Below, in pieces: positions 1 to 5,552 of a DNA stretch of 5,552 nucleotides. Position 1 is the stretch's first letter. Every line of letters starts with the position of its first letter. The notes below the pieces were generated by a model. The model was not told the origin of the DNA, ran no database searches, and worked only from the letters and a program-made list of their open reading frames with translations. The position numbers and the translations under genes were made by a program. The DNA comes from Methyloprofundus sp. (lineage in GTDB: Bacteria; Pseudomonadota; Gammaproteobacteria; Methylococcales; Methylomonadaceae), in contig JAUXBW010000156.1 in assembly GCA_030619185.1 (NCBI GenBank), positions 1-5,552 of the forward strand. The letters run 5' to 3'.

Positions 1-1538
1 AAGGTGGTTACATTTACAAACTTTTTGACAGTACTAATGGTTCTAGCTTACCTCCTAATGGGATTGGCTTTGACAACTTCACCTATACCCTTGCAAATGC
101 TTCAGGCGAGACAGATACAGCGAAGTTAATTATTGATGTCAGTGTCACCAAGACAGATCAACCTCTAGCTATTGATGATCATGAATCCGTGGTAATTACC
201 GAAAAACCATCCGTTGCAGGAAATGTAATCAACAACGACCTTTATGGCAATACTGTGATTTTTAATACGACAACGGCTAAATACGGTTTTTTAGAAATAC
301 CAGATAATTCGGGAGCTTATCTCTACAAGCTTTACAGTAGTACCGATAACACCAGCCTGCCAGAGAGCGGTGTCGATATTGATAGCTTTAACTACACTTT
401 ATATAATGAAAAAGGCACAACTTCAACGGCTATTTTAAACATTACAGTCAAGATCGATCCCGCTTTTGCTGGGCAACCCGGTGATCAACCCTACGATAAT
501 GTAGATGTTGAATTTAATAACCGCTCTGCCCAGGCCACTACGCTGAATTCGGGAAGAAATATAAAAGGGCACTTATACGATTCTGGCGACAAAGACTGGT
601 TCTCTCTCGCCAGTGCAGGTGATGAAATTATTACTCTTGAGGTTTCCCCCAAAGGGACTAGCTGTTTTGGCAAAAAAAGCTGGGTACTTTATGTATTCGA
701 CCCTGATCGCCTGAAAGCACTAAATGACTTAAACGCCCCACATAAAGGAGAATTTGCTCGCTTTCAATTCTTGCACTGGGTTGATGAAACAGGTACTGAT
801 AAAGATTTACTCGGTAACACAATTATTTCGCCTGATGCGGGAACATCGAATCATATGTATCTAGCCTATAATGCAGGTTATTTTGAAGGGGCATTAATAG
901 GTATTGTTGATCCCTGCTTTGATACATTAAACACTGTAGATATTGGTGTACCTCCTGGGCCAAGAAATTATCTGATTGCAATCTCATCCCCGCTACTAGG
1001 AGATGGGAATGATGGAGGTTCCGACGACTCCTGTGGACAAGGGTCAGTAGTTCTCGAAAAACCAGATTTGTCTGCTTCTGGCTTAGATGCTGAAGGTAAA
1101 GAAAAAACTTATTCTACTACAAGAGAATATATTACATCTTTTCCAAACAGTGACGACCAATATGCGATAAAAATCACCGGTACTGGTATTAACCCTTTAA
1201 ATTCAGCGACAGCTAAAGCAAATGCTTCTATCTATAATTCATTTGAATTACTCATCCCTAGAGTGCTGGCAGGTGAACAGGAGTATAAAGCGAGATTAAC
1301 CCAACTCCATCAAGCACGTAATGGCGATAGTGGCATTCAATTCACCTTGTCAGCTATTGAGCCCTTAGCTGTTACGACAGTAGATCCTTATCGCGCAACC
1401 TATAGCTTTGAGGATAAAAAAGTCAGAATTCCTCGCGTCACTGATATCAATACCGGTATAGGTTATTCGGTTACCCTGCAATTTCATGAAGGTAATAATG
1501 CGTACTTTGAAGTGATTAGTGTCGTAGAGATTAAATAA
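1..1538 (+). CDS. Large modular surface/exported protein with cadherin-like (VCBS-type) repeats, C-terminal part (5' end outside window)
   Basis: The frame is open from base 3, with no stop up to TAA at 1536-1538, so the GTG at 189 is internal and the true start lies upstream. About 511 residues are visible. Bases 3 to ~158 and ~309 to ~464 encode two copies of one repeat with a period of 309 nt (103 residues). Matching blocks are YIYKL/YLYKL, SSLP/TSLP, FTYTL/FNYTL and a terminal beta strand. The spacer before copy 2 carries the A-DD...TE...V-GNV-ND signature of cadherin-like/VCBS repeats. Next comes a region (~498-998) with GDKDWFSL (585-608), which resembles a pre-peptidase C-terminal (PPC) beta-sandwich, then a Gly/Asp-rich linker (999-1043). 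The last two segments (1224-1367 and 1395-1535) resemble each other. Proteins of this build are usually secreted or cell-surface adhesins, often very large. No catalytic domain and no recognised sorting signal are visible here. Adhesion is inferred from the family; the ligand is unknown. Confidence 0.8.
   Translation, partial: GGYIYKLFDSTNGSSLPPNGIGFDNFTYTLANASGETDTAKLIIDVSVTKTDQPLAIDDHESVVITEKPSVAGNVINNDLYGNTVIFNTTTAKYGFLEIPDNSGAYLYKLYSSTDNTSLPESGVDIDSFNYTLYNEKGTTSTAILNITVKIDPAFAGQPGDQPYDNVDVEFNNRSAQATTLNSGRNIKGHLYDSGDKDWFSLASAGDEIITLEVSPKGTSCFGKKSWVLYVFDPDRLKALNDLNAPHKGEFARFQFLHWVDETGTDKDLLGNTIISPDAGTSNHMYLAYNAGYFEGALIGIVDPCFDTLNTVDIGVPPGPRNYLIAISSPLLGDGNDGGSDDSCGQGSVVLEKPDLSASGLDAEGKEKTYSTTREYITSFPNSDDQYAIKITGTGINPLNSATAKANASIYNSFELLIPRVLAGEQEYKARLTQLHQARNGDSGIQFTLSAIEPLAVTTVDPYRATYSFEDKKVRIPRVTDINTGIGYSVTLQFHEGNNAYFEVISVVEIK
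3..464 (+). repeat. Tandem cadherin-like/VCBS protein repeat, two copies (first incomplete), 309-nt period
   Basis: The translated blocks at 9-158 and 318-464 align without gaps over about 49 residues, with roughly half of the positions identical and most others conservative. Fixed positions include Y-Y-K-L, S-T, S-L-P, G, D, F-Y-T-L, N, G and T-A-L. The DNA has diverged much more than the protein, so this is an old domain duplication kept by selection and not a recent slippage repeat. The open left edge suggests further copies upstream. Confidence 0.75.
1224..1535 (+). repeat. Duplicated ~47-residue C-terminal beta-rich module
   Basis: Two segments at the end of the first protein share a pattern. 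Each begins with A-x-Y, continues to a short strand ending IPRV (LLIPRV at about residues 354-359 and VRIPRV at about 412-417, counting from the GTG at 189), then G-x-x-Y-x-x-x-L, then a strand F-x-x-x-S (FTLSAIEPL and FEVISVVEI). The two are separated by about 10 residues. I see no family name with certainty. A tandem beta module at the C-terminal end could be a folding cap or surface-attachment piece. Confidence 0.55.
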
Positions 1539-1562
1539 ATATGATCTATTAACTGGCATTCC

Positions 1563-1619
1563 GTAGGAGCAGTCTTTAGCCGCGATTATTTGAACTTTTA
1601 ATCGCGGCTTAAAATCTAC
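1563..1619. repeat. REP-like inverted doublet (degenerate, possibly also a terminator)
   Basis: Perfect 11-bp arms AGCCGCGATTA (1578-1588) and TAATCGCGGCT (1599-1609) flank a 10-nt loop. Outside the arms, GTAG heads face outward on both sides: GTAGGAGC at 1563-1570 on the + strand, and CTAC at 1616-1619 (GTAG on the - strand). The left half closely resembles the widespread proteobacterial REP core of GTAGGAGC followed by an AGCCGCGA stem. The right half is the same unit with several bases lost. It begins 25 bp after the stop codon of the upstream gene. There is no T-run on either side, so terminator activity is possible but not typical. Confidence 0.65.
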
Positions 1620-1716
1620 CTGCTTCCCCCGACAACAATAAAACCGGCTCTTTCTATACTTCACACTAAAATTGACAGTAAATAACAGATATGCACCACC
1701 TAGTCACATTTAGGTA

Positions 1717-1725
1717 TGCTATAAT
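1717..1725 (+). promoter_or_regulatory. Extended -10 promoter of sspAB
   Basis: TGCTATAAT gives a perfect TATAAT at 1720-1725 preceded by the extended -10 dinucleotide TG at 1717-1718. No good -35 hexamer exists 16-18 bp upstream, as expected for an extended -10 promoter. The predicted start is near 1731-1733, giving a leader of about 37 nt before sspA. Confidence 0.65.
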
Positions 1726-1755
1726 GCTCCCATTTGTCTAATCTTTAACTAATTT

Positions 1756-1759
1756 GGAG
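1756..1759 (+). promoter_or_regulatory. Shine-Dalgarno of sspA that selects the GTG start
   Basis: GGAG lies 9 nt before the GTG at 1769 and only 2 nt before the out-of-frame ATG at 1762. The spacing favours GTG and argues against the ATG, which would give a six-codon peptide ending at 1782. Confidence 0.7.
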
Positions 1760-1768
1760 TTATGATTC

Positions 1769-2410
1769 GTGGTAACTGTTAACACTCGTCGTTCAGTCAT
1801 GACATTATTTTCTTCACCTACTTGCGCACTGAGTCACTGTACAAGACTTGCTTTGCATGAAAAAGGTGTCACTGCAGAAATTGAATATTTTGATCCTAGC
1901 GATCCACCAGAAAGCCTATTAGAGCTCAACCCTAATGGTACTTCGCCCACTTTAGTTGAACGTGATCTGGTCTTATATGATTCGCGTATCATCATGGAGT
2001 ATCTAGATGAACGCTTTCCTCACCCGCCCCTACATCAAATGGACCCCGTCTCGCGCGCCAATGCACGTATGATTATCAAGCGTATAGATCAGGACTGGTA
2101 TCATTTACTTGATGAGGTACTCAATTCCGGTGAGAAAAAATCTGCTCGAGCAAAAAAGATGCTTAAAGAAAGCCTGATCGCAGCAACACCCTTATTTGCC
2201 GCCAACGAGTTTTTTATGAGTGACGATTTTTCTTTAATCGACTGCACACTCGCGCCTTTGCTTTGGCGCTTACCTGATATCGGCATTGATTTACCTGAAA
2301 GCGCAAGTGTTATTGATGCCTATGCTGAGCGCCTTTTTAGTCGTGAAGCCTTTGCTGCCAGCTTAAGCGTAGAAGAACAAGAAATGGTCAAAACATCTGG
2401 CAAAAAATGA
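1769..2410 (+). CDS. sspA: Stringent starvation protein A (RNA polymerase-associated, GST-like fold)
   Basis: The 213-residue product matches SspA over its full length, close to the ~212 residues of the E. coli protein. A thioredoxin-like N-terminal domain (about 8-88) is followed by a helical GST-C-type domain (about 90-205). Signatures are RSVMTLFS near the start, SRIIMEYLDERFPHPPL at 72-88, and the SLIDCTLAPLLWRLP helix at 155-169. The P-H-P triad falls at residues 84-86, the surface motif needed for transcription activation in E. coli SspA. In that family the protein binds sigma70 RNA polymerase, acts in stationary phase and acid tolerance, and lowers H-NS levels. It lacks ordinary GST activity. 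Cys19 and Cys24 sit where GST/thioredoxin active sites lie, but no redox role is shown. GTG is taken as the start because RSVMTLFS is conserved and the internal ATG at 1799 would remove it. The gene is followed directly by sspB. Confidence 0.96.
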   Translation: MVTVNTRRSVMTLFSSPTCALSHCTRLALHEKGVTAEIEYFDPSDPPESLLELNPNGTSPTLVERDLVLYDSRIIMEYLDERFPHPPLHQMDPVSRANARMIIKRIDQDWYHLLDEVLNSGEKKSARAKKMLKESLIAATPLFAANEFFMSDDFSLIDCTLAPLLWRLPDIGIDLPESASVIDAYAERLFSREAFAASLSVEEQEMVKTSGKK

Positions 2411-2781
2411 CTTCTTTAAAGCCTTATCTTATTCGATCCATTTATCAATGGATTATTGATAACAATTTAACGCCTCATTTACTGGTCGATGCAGCACATC
2501 CCCATGCAGCATTACCCAATGATTATATCGAGGACGGTAAAATTGTACTCAATATGCGCCCAGAAGCGATTCAGGATCTGTCACTTGAAAATAAGGCAAT
2601 TGAGTTTAATGCCCGCTTTAATGGCCAGGCTATGCACATTATCGCCCCTGTCCCCGCCGTGATGGCCATCTATGCTAAAGAAAACGGCAAAGGCATGGTA
2701 TTTGATCAAGAGGAAGAGGATAACCCTCCCCCACCTGAAAATTCACCACCCGCACGACCGCACCTGCGCGTAGTAAAATAA
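2407..2781 (+). CDS. sspB: ClpXP protease specificity-enhancing factor SspB
   Basis: This gene overlaps sspA by ATGA (2407-2410). No clear Shine-Dalgarno precedes the ATG, so translation is probably coupled to sspA. The family protein is a dimeric adaptor that binds ssrA-tagged peptides from stalled ribosomes and tethers them to ClpX for ClpXP degradation. The folded substrate-binding body covers residues 1 to about 101 (PYLIRSIYQWIIDN, LTPHLLVD, GKIVLNMRPEAI, IEFNARFNG, AVMAIYAKENGKGM). An acidic, proline-rich linker of about 15 residues (EEEDNPPPPENSPPA) follows. The ClpX-binding tail RPHLRVVK ends the protein and is nearly the same as RPALRVVK of E. coli. At 124 residues it is about 40 shorter than the E. 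coli protein, and nearly all of the loss is in the linker. Confidence 0.95.
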   Translation: MTSLKPYLIRSIYQWIIDNNLTPHLLVDAAHPHAALPNDYIEDGKIVLNMRPEAIQDLSLENKAIEFNARFNGQAMHIIAPVPAVMAIYAKENGKGMVFDQEEEDNPPPPENSPPARPHLRVVK

Positions 2782-2787
2782 AAGCAT

Positions 2788-2828
2788 AAAAAAAGCCTGA
2801 GTTTGCAATAAACCCAGGCTTTTCTTTT
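2788..2828. terminator. Bidirectional intrinsic terminator between convergent sspB and sodB
   Basis: The stem AAAAGCCTG (2791-2799) pairs with CAGGCTTTT (2815-2823). After one A-C mismatch, GTTT/AAAC extends the stem around a 5-nt loop (2805-2809). A T-rich tract (2820-2828) follows on the + strand, and the A-run 2788-2794 gives a T-run on the - strand. It lies 6 nt after the sspB stop and 37 nt beyond the sodB stop, so it can end both transcripts. Confidence 0.9.
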
Positions 2829-2865
2829 TGTCCCAACTGTAGAAAACGGTACCCGTGCATAATTA

Positions 2866-3447
2866 TTATGCAGCAAAATTCTCCGCTGCAAACTCCCAGT
2901 TAACGAGTGCCCAGTATGCTTCCAAATATTTAGGACGAGCATTACGATAATCAATGTAATACGCATGCTCCCAAACATCACATGTTAATAGCGGTGTTTG
3001 CCCCTCTGTTAACGGGCATGCTGCATTGCTTGTACTCACCAATTCCAGACTTCCATCTGTATTTTTTACTAGCCATGCCCAGCCAGAACCAAAAGTTGTT
3101 ACAGCGCATTTAGTAAACGCCTCTTTAAATTCCGCAAATGAGCCAAAGCTTGTATTTATAGCCTCGGCTAACGCACCCGAAGGTTCACCACCGCCATTTG
3201 GCGACAAACTATGCCAGTAAAATGTATGATTCCAGACCTGAGCAGCGTTATTAAAAATCCCGCCGGATGAGCGCATCACCAGGCTTTCAACAGACGCACC
3301 CTCGAACTCAGTTCCAGGCACTAGATTATTTAAGTTTGTTACATAGGTTTGATGATGCTTGCCATAATGAAACTCTAGAGTTTCTGCAGAAATATGTGGT
3401 GCCAAAGCATCTTGCGCATAAGGTAGAGCAGGTAATTCATAAGCCAT
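2866..3447 (-). CDS. sodB: Superoxide dismutase [Fe], cytoplasmic
   Basis: The 193-residue product has the same length and close sequence identity to E. coli SodB. It disproportionates superoxide to oxygen and hydrogen peroxide as a cytoplasmic dimer. Metal ligands are H27 (in [10 protein letters not shown]), H74 (VWNHTFYW), D157 and H161 ([13 protein letters not shown]). Tyr35 is the second-sphere tyrosine. Gln70 in NNAAQVWNH is in the position that marks iron enzymes; in manganese enzymes the equivalent glutamine comes from the C-terminal half. There is no signal peptide. Start ATG 3445-3447 is supported by AGGAGA (3455-3460) 7 nt upstream. Cys114, Cys144 and Cys156 are not ligands; Cys156 sits just before D157, where E. 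coli has Val. The gene has its own promoter and converges on sspB across a shared terminator. Confidence 0.97.
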   Translation of the reverse strand: MAYELPALPYAQDALAPHISAETLEFHYGKHHQTYVTNLNNLVPGTEFEGASVESLVMRSSGGIFNNAAQVWNHTFYWHSLSPNGGGEPSGALAEAINTSFGSFAEFKEAFTKCAVTTFGSGWAWLVKNTDGSLELVSTSNAACPLTEGQTPLLTCDVWEHAYYIDYRNARPKYLEAYWALVNWEFAAENFAA

Positions 3448-3481
3448 TGATCGTTCTCCTAAAAAATAAAATTAACATTTC

Positions 3482-3516
3482 ATCAATAACAAGCAAAACT
3501 GACAGCAATTATTGAT
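3482..3516 (-). promoter_or_regulatory. Inverted repeat in the sodB leader
   Basis: ATCAATAA (3482-3489) and TTATTGAT (3509-3516) are perfect 8-bp inverted arms with a 19-nt spacer. They lie between the predicted transcription start (near 3518) and the ribosome binding site. The structure could form a weak RNA hairpin or be a protein site; the arms are AT-rich, so stability would be low. Confidence 0.35.
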
Positions 3517-3524
3517 TTGCAGTG

Positions 3525-3554
3525 AGTATAAATTATTACACACATAAATACCAA
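3525..3554 (-). promoter_or_regulatory. Predicted sigma70 promoter of sodB
   Basis: On the - strand, TTGGTA (3554-3549) and TATACT (3530-3525) are separated by 18 bp, matching the sigma70 consensus at 4/6 and 5/6 positions. The predicted start near 3518 gives a leader of about 70 nt. No clear Fur box is seen. A second possible -10 (TATAAT, 3575-3570) lies further upstream but lacks a good -35. Confidence 0.5.
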
Positions 3555-3683
3555 GTATTTTAGTATAGAATTATACGCTCTGTTTATTCCTGCTCCGTTT
3601 TTCACTAAGCAGTCAGTCAGCACCTCATATACGAGCACATTGCCCCGTAAGCTTTATAAAGCAAGAACCTAGTTTTCAAAGAG

Positions 3684-3712
3684 GCTATACCGGCTAATAT
3701 AGCGGATATAGC
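3684..3712. repeat. Imperfect inverted repeat downstream of the TPR gene
   Basis: GCTATA (3684-3689) pairs with TATAGC (3707-3712), with an inner GCTA/TAGC pairing (3693-3696 with 3700-3703). The ATATAGC heptamer also occurs twice in direct orientation (3697-3703 and 3706-3712). It lies 24 nt after the TPR gene stop and could act as its terminator, but no strong T-run follows on the - strand. Confidence 0.3.
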
Positions 3713-3735
3713 ACACCCAGAAAAGACAAAAAGGG

Positions 3736-4467
3736 TTATTTATCTTTTTTGTCATATTCAACTTTATAGCCATCAGTACGCACGTTCATCTTACTATACT
3801 CAGTGCCTTTAAAGCTGTCCTCGGCTTTATCTTCCTGCTCGGAATCTTCCTCAACTTCAGGCGCATTTATGGAAGCAATAAAATCATTAAACCATGACTT
3901 TGTCTTGGCAACCTGCATATCCGCATCATTCAAGATATCTTCTTCATCAGGTAGGTTCTTGTACTCCAAAGCAAGCACTAAAGCCTCTTTGCAAGCATCA
4001 AAGTCATTATGCACGGCATGTAAACAGGCGAAGTTATAACTGGCAACTCCTTTTTGAATACCATCCGCAATTGTGAATTTTTCTTTTGCCAGGGCATATG
4101 TTGCTTCTTTATCCGCCTCACCCTGTAATGGAGCTAGCTCCATCAAGGCAACCCCCCAATCCAGAGCAGCCCCTAGGTAGTCAGATTTTGCCACCAGACA
4201 ATAAGAAAATTTCTCCCCCGCTTTCTGATACAACTCTTTAGCTTCAGCGCCTTGCTTCAATCGCGCCGAATATAATAATGCCATTCCCAAGTTATACAGG
4301 GCATCATTAAAGGCGGAACTATCCGATGGAATAGCCTCATAGATGGCTATTGCCTGTGCAAGTAATTGCTCAGCTTGTGCAGTATCCTCCAATGATCGCG
4401 CCTTCTGTACTAGTTTATTCGCTGCCTTAACTTTTGATTTGCCCGTAATCGAACCAAATAAGCCCAT
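3736..4467 (-). CDS. Cytoplasmic TPR-repeat protein of unknown function
   Basis: The 243-residue product has no signal peptide or membrane segment. Helical TPR-like hairpins run from about residue 33 to 172: AQAIAIYEAIP, FNDALYNLGMALLYSARL, AEAKELYQKAGEKF, YLGAALDWGVALMELA, then ASYNFACLHAVHNDFDACKEALVLAL. After these comes a segment resembling the end-of-group TPR ending, with D-x-D (181-183) and K-S-W-F (190-193), which commonly closes a TPR stack. Residues about 203-218 are strongly acidic, and the last ~25 are tyrosine- and lysine-rich (GTEYSKMNVRTDGYKVEYDK). TPR stacks bind other proteins, so a scaffold or adaptor role is inferred; the partner is unknown. The ATG is supported by AGAGGA (4473-4478) 5 nt upstream. 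It lies 128 bp after rapA on the same strand and 288 bp before sodB, so it may be read with rapA. Confidence 0.85.
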   Translation of the reverse strand: MGLFGSITGKSKVKAANKLVQKARSLEDTAQAEQLLAQAIAIYEAIPSDSSAFNDALYNLGMALLYSARLKQGAEAKELYQKAGEKFSYCLVAKSDYLGAALDWGVALMELAPLQGEADKEATYALAKEKFTIADGIQKGVASYNFACLHAVHNDFDACKEALVLALEYKNLPDEEDILNDADMQVAKTKSWFNDFIASINAPEVEEDSEQEDKAEDSFKGTEYSKMNVRTDGYKVEYDKKDK

Positions 4468-4520
4468 GTTTTTCCTCTATACTTTGATTATTATTTTAAT
4501 TTTCCTGGCAGTTATTACAT

Positions 4521-4550
4521 ATACTTCGCATCCATAACCGCACGAAGTAT
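4521..4550. repeat. Inverted repeat between rapA and the TPR gene
   Basis: ATACTTCG (4521-4528) and CGAAGTAT (4543-4550) are perfect 8-bp arms with a 14-nt loop, placed 45 nt after the rapA stop and about 54 bp before the TPR start codon. There is no T-run behind it in either direction. It could be a weak rapA terminator or an operator for the TPR gene. Confidence 0.35.
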
Positions 4551-4595
4551 TAAATAACAAGCAATCATAGCCACTGAACCAGTAAACTTTCTCAT

Positions 4596-5552
4596 CTAAC
4601 TGCTTATAATAAATCGAACTGCATCCAAGCGCAATTTAGCATCCTTAATATATCCATGAGAGTCAATTGCCTTATCTTTTAATTCTGTTATTTCCTCAGG
4701 TTTGATCCCGGAATTTACCTGACTTAATGCTTCTAAGCGCCGTATTTCCTTAGCCAGAGCCGCAAGCATATGAGTATTCGCCAGCCCCGTAATGTCTTGC
4801 ATTTTAGTTTCAGCTTTTTGCTCGGCACTGGCAATCATGGCATGAATATTTTTGTGCTCACTACTGATAAAAGCAGTTATTTGCTCATTTTCTATTTTTT
4901 CAACAACTTCCTGCAGTTCATGATGTTGAATCTGCTCTGTTAAATCCTGCAATGCACTATCAACCAGGATACGAACCGGGGTCGCAGGTAAAAAGCGACT
5001 TAATTGCAAATGCAAAGGCGCACTACATTCAACTAAAAAAAGGCATTCTAAAAAATACTGTCCGGCAGCCAACTCCTCATGCTTAACTACACTTACTGCC
5101 GCATTTCCGACATTTCCTGACAACATCAGATCCATTGCCGAAACCAGCATGGGGTGCTCCCAGGTCAAATATTGCATATCTTCTCTTGCCAGCGCAATAT
5201 CTCTATTCACCGTGACGGTCACGCCATCTTCTGGCACACCAGGAAACTGCCCCACTCGCTGCAACTGCCCCGCTTGCAATATGGCACACCCTGCAGAATG
5301 ATACTCAGAGTCCACCCCAAAATACTCCCAAATACTTTCCATATATTCCCATAAAACTTCAGTTTGGGAAACACTTTCAATGCTGCTAATAAGTTTCTCA
5401 GCAACGTCCTGCCGACAGGAATTGAGTTCTAACAATATATCTCGCGCTTGCTGCATTTGCTCTTCTATCTCTTGTATAAGCACTCTACCTGAATTTATCA
5501 ATGCGTCTAAGCCTGTTTGCTCATCACTCATACAGGTTTGTTCAAGCTGTTG
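4596..5552 (-). CDS. rapA: RNA polymerase-associated protein RapA (HepA), C-terminal part (5' end outside window)
   Basis: The frame stays open to base 5552 (reading QQLEQTC before the ATG at 5531), so that ATG is internal and only about the last 318 residues of a protein of roughly 950 are present. The stop is TAG at 4596-4598. The segment matches the RapA C-terminal domain. Marker blocks are FPGVPEDGVTVTVNR, DIALARED and TWEHPML (together about 5142-5240), LQLSRFLPATPVRILVD (about 4959-5009), and the end block with EIRRLEAL and LRLDAVRFI. RapA is a SWI2/SNF2-family ATPase that binds core RNA polymerase and promotes its release and recycling from stalled post-termination complexes. The ATPase domains lie upstream and cannot be judged here. 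The N-terminal ~85 residues of this segment are more divergent from E. coli than the rest. Confidence 0.95.
   Translation of the reverse strand, partial: QQLEQTCMSDEQTGLDALINSGRVLIQEIEEQMQQARDILLELNSCRQDVAEKLISSIESVSQTEVLWEYMESIWEYFGVDSEYHSAGCAILQAGQLQRVGQFPGVPEDGVTVTVNRDIALAREDMQYLTWEHPMLVSAMDLMLSGNVGNAAVSVVKHEELAAGQYFLECLFLVECSAPLHLQLSRFLPATPVRILVDSALQDLTEQIQHHELQEVVEKIENEQITAFISSEHKNIHAMIASAEQKAETKMQDITGLANTHMLAALAKEIRRLEALSQVNSGIKPEEITELKDKAIDSHGYIKDAKLRLDAVRFIISS

Noticed and set aside
189..191. GTG as the start of the first gene
   Set aside because: The frame is open back to base 3 and the upstream translation is a matching copy of the same protein repeat, so the GTG is an internal valine.
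1365..1664. Minus-strand 99-residue frame overlapping the end of the first gene
   Set aside because: It is antisense to a well-supported beta-rich coding end, runs through the REP-like hairpin, and its translation has no recognisable domain.
1672..1677. TTGACA as the -35 of the sspA promoter
   Set aside because: It is 42 bp from the TATAAT at 1720, and no -10 lies 16-18 bp after it.
1762..1782. Six-codon leader ORF before sspA (ATG at 1762)
   Set aside because: The Shine-Dalgarno is only 2 nt away, too close, and the peptide has no regulatory look. It is a chance ATG overlapping the GTG start region.
2706..2981. Minus-strand 91-residue frame across the terminator
   Set aside because: It crosses a strong bidirectional terminator and overlaps both sodB and the end of sspB out of frame.
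3267..3515. Plus-strand 82-residue frame over the sodB start and leader
   Set aside because: It is antisense to the highly conserved SodB N-terminus and resembles no known protein; a shadow frame.
3651..3662. Perfect 12-bp palindrome GCTTTATAAAGC
   Set aside because: It is a single short AT-rich palindrome without a second copy, T-run or nearby start that would give it a role.
5529..5531. ATG as the start of the rapA-end reading frame
   Set aside because: Codons continue open to the window edge, and the sequence aligns with the C-terminal third of RapA, so this is an internal methionine.

Overview
This 5.55 kb window looks like a chromosomal segment of a gammaproteobacterium, probably a free-living and perhaps marine one of moderate GC. 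The evidence is the sspA-sspB pair, a canonical E. coli-type iron superoxide dismutase, and a RapA (SWI2/SNF2 RNA-polymerase recycling factor) C-terminus, all closely similar to enterobacterial and pseudomonad family members. I would not name a genus from sequence reading alone. There are six protein genes, two of them cut by the window edges.

Left part (1-1538, + strand): the C-terminal ~510 residues of a large, probably exported protein. It has tandem cadherin-like/VCBS-type repeats (period 103 residues), then a region with a pre-peptidase C-terminal-like signature (GDKDWFSL), a Gly/Asp-rich linker, and two short related beta-rich modules at the very C-terminus. Behind it lies a degenerate REP-type inverted doublet (1563-1619) with outward-facing GTAG heads.

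Middle (1720-2781, + strand): a strong extended -10 promoter, then sspA and sspB, joined by an ATGA overlap. SspA binds sigma70 RNA polymerase in its family. SspB is the ClpXP adaptor for ssrA-tagged proteins, here with a very short linker. A bidirectional intrinsic terminator (2788-2828) separates sspB from the convergent sodB.

Right part (- strand, read from 5552 down to 2866): the end of rapA, then a gene for a 243-residue cytoplasmic TPR protein of unknown function, then sodB with its own promoter and an AT-rich 5' leader containing an inverted repeat.

Four genes belong to families tied to transcription under stress, proteolysis or oxidative stress (rapA, sspA, sspB, sodB). No gene set here amounts to a clearly new system. 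The least explained items are the modular exported protein, the REP-like doublet, the TPR protein and the structured sodB leader.
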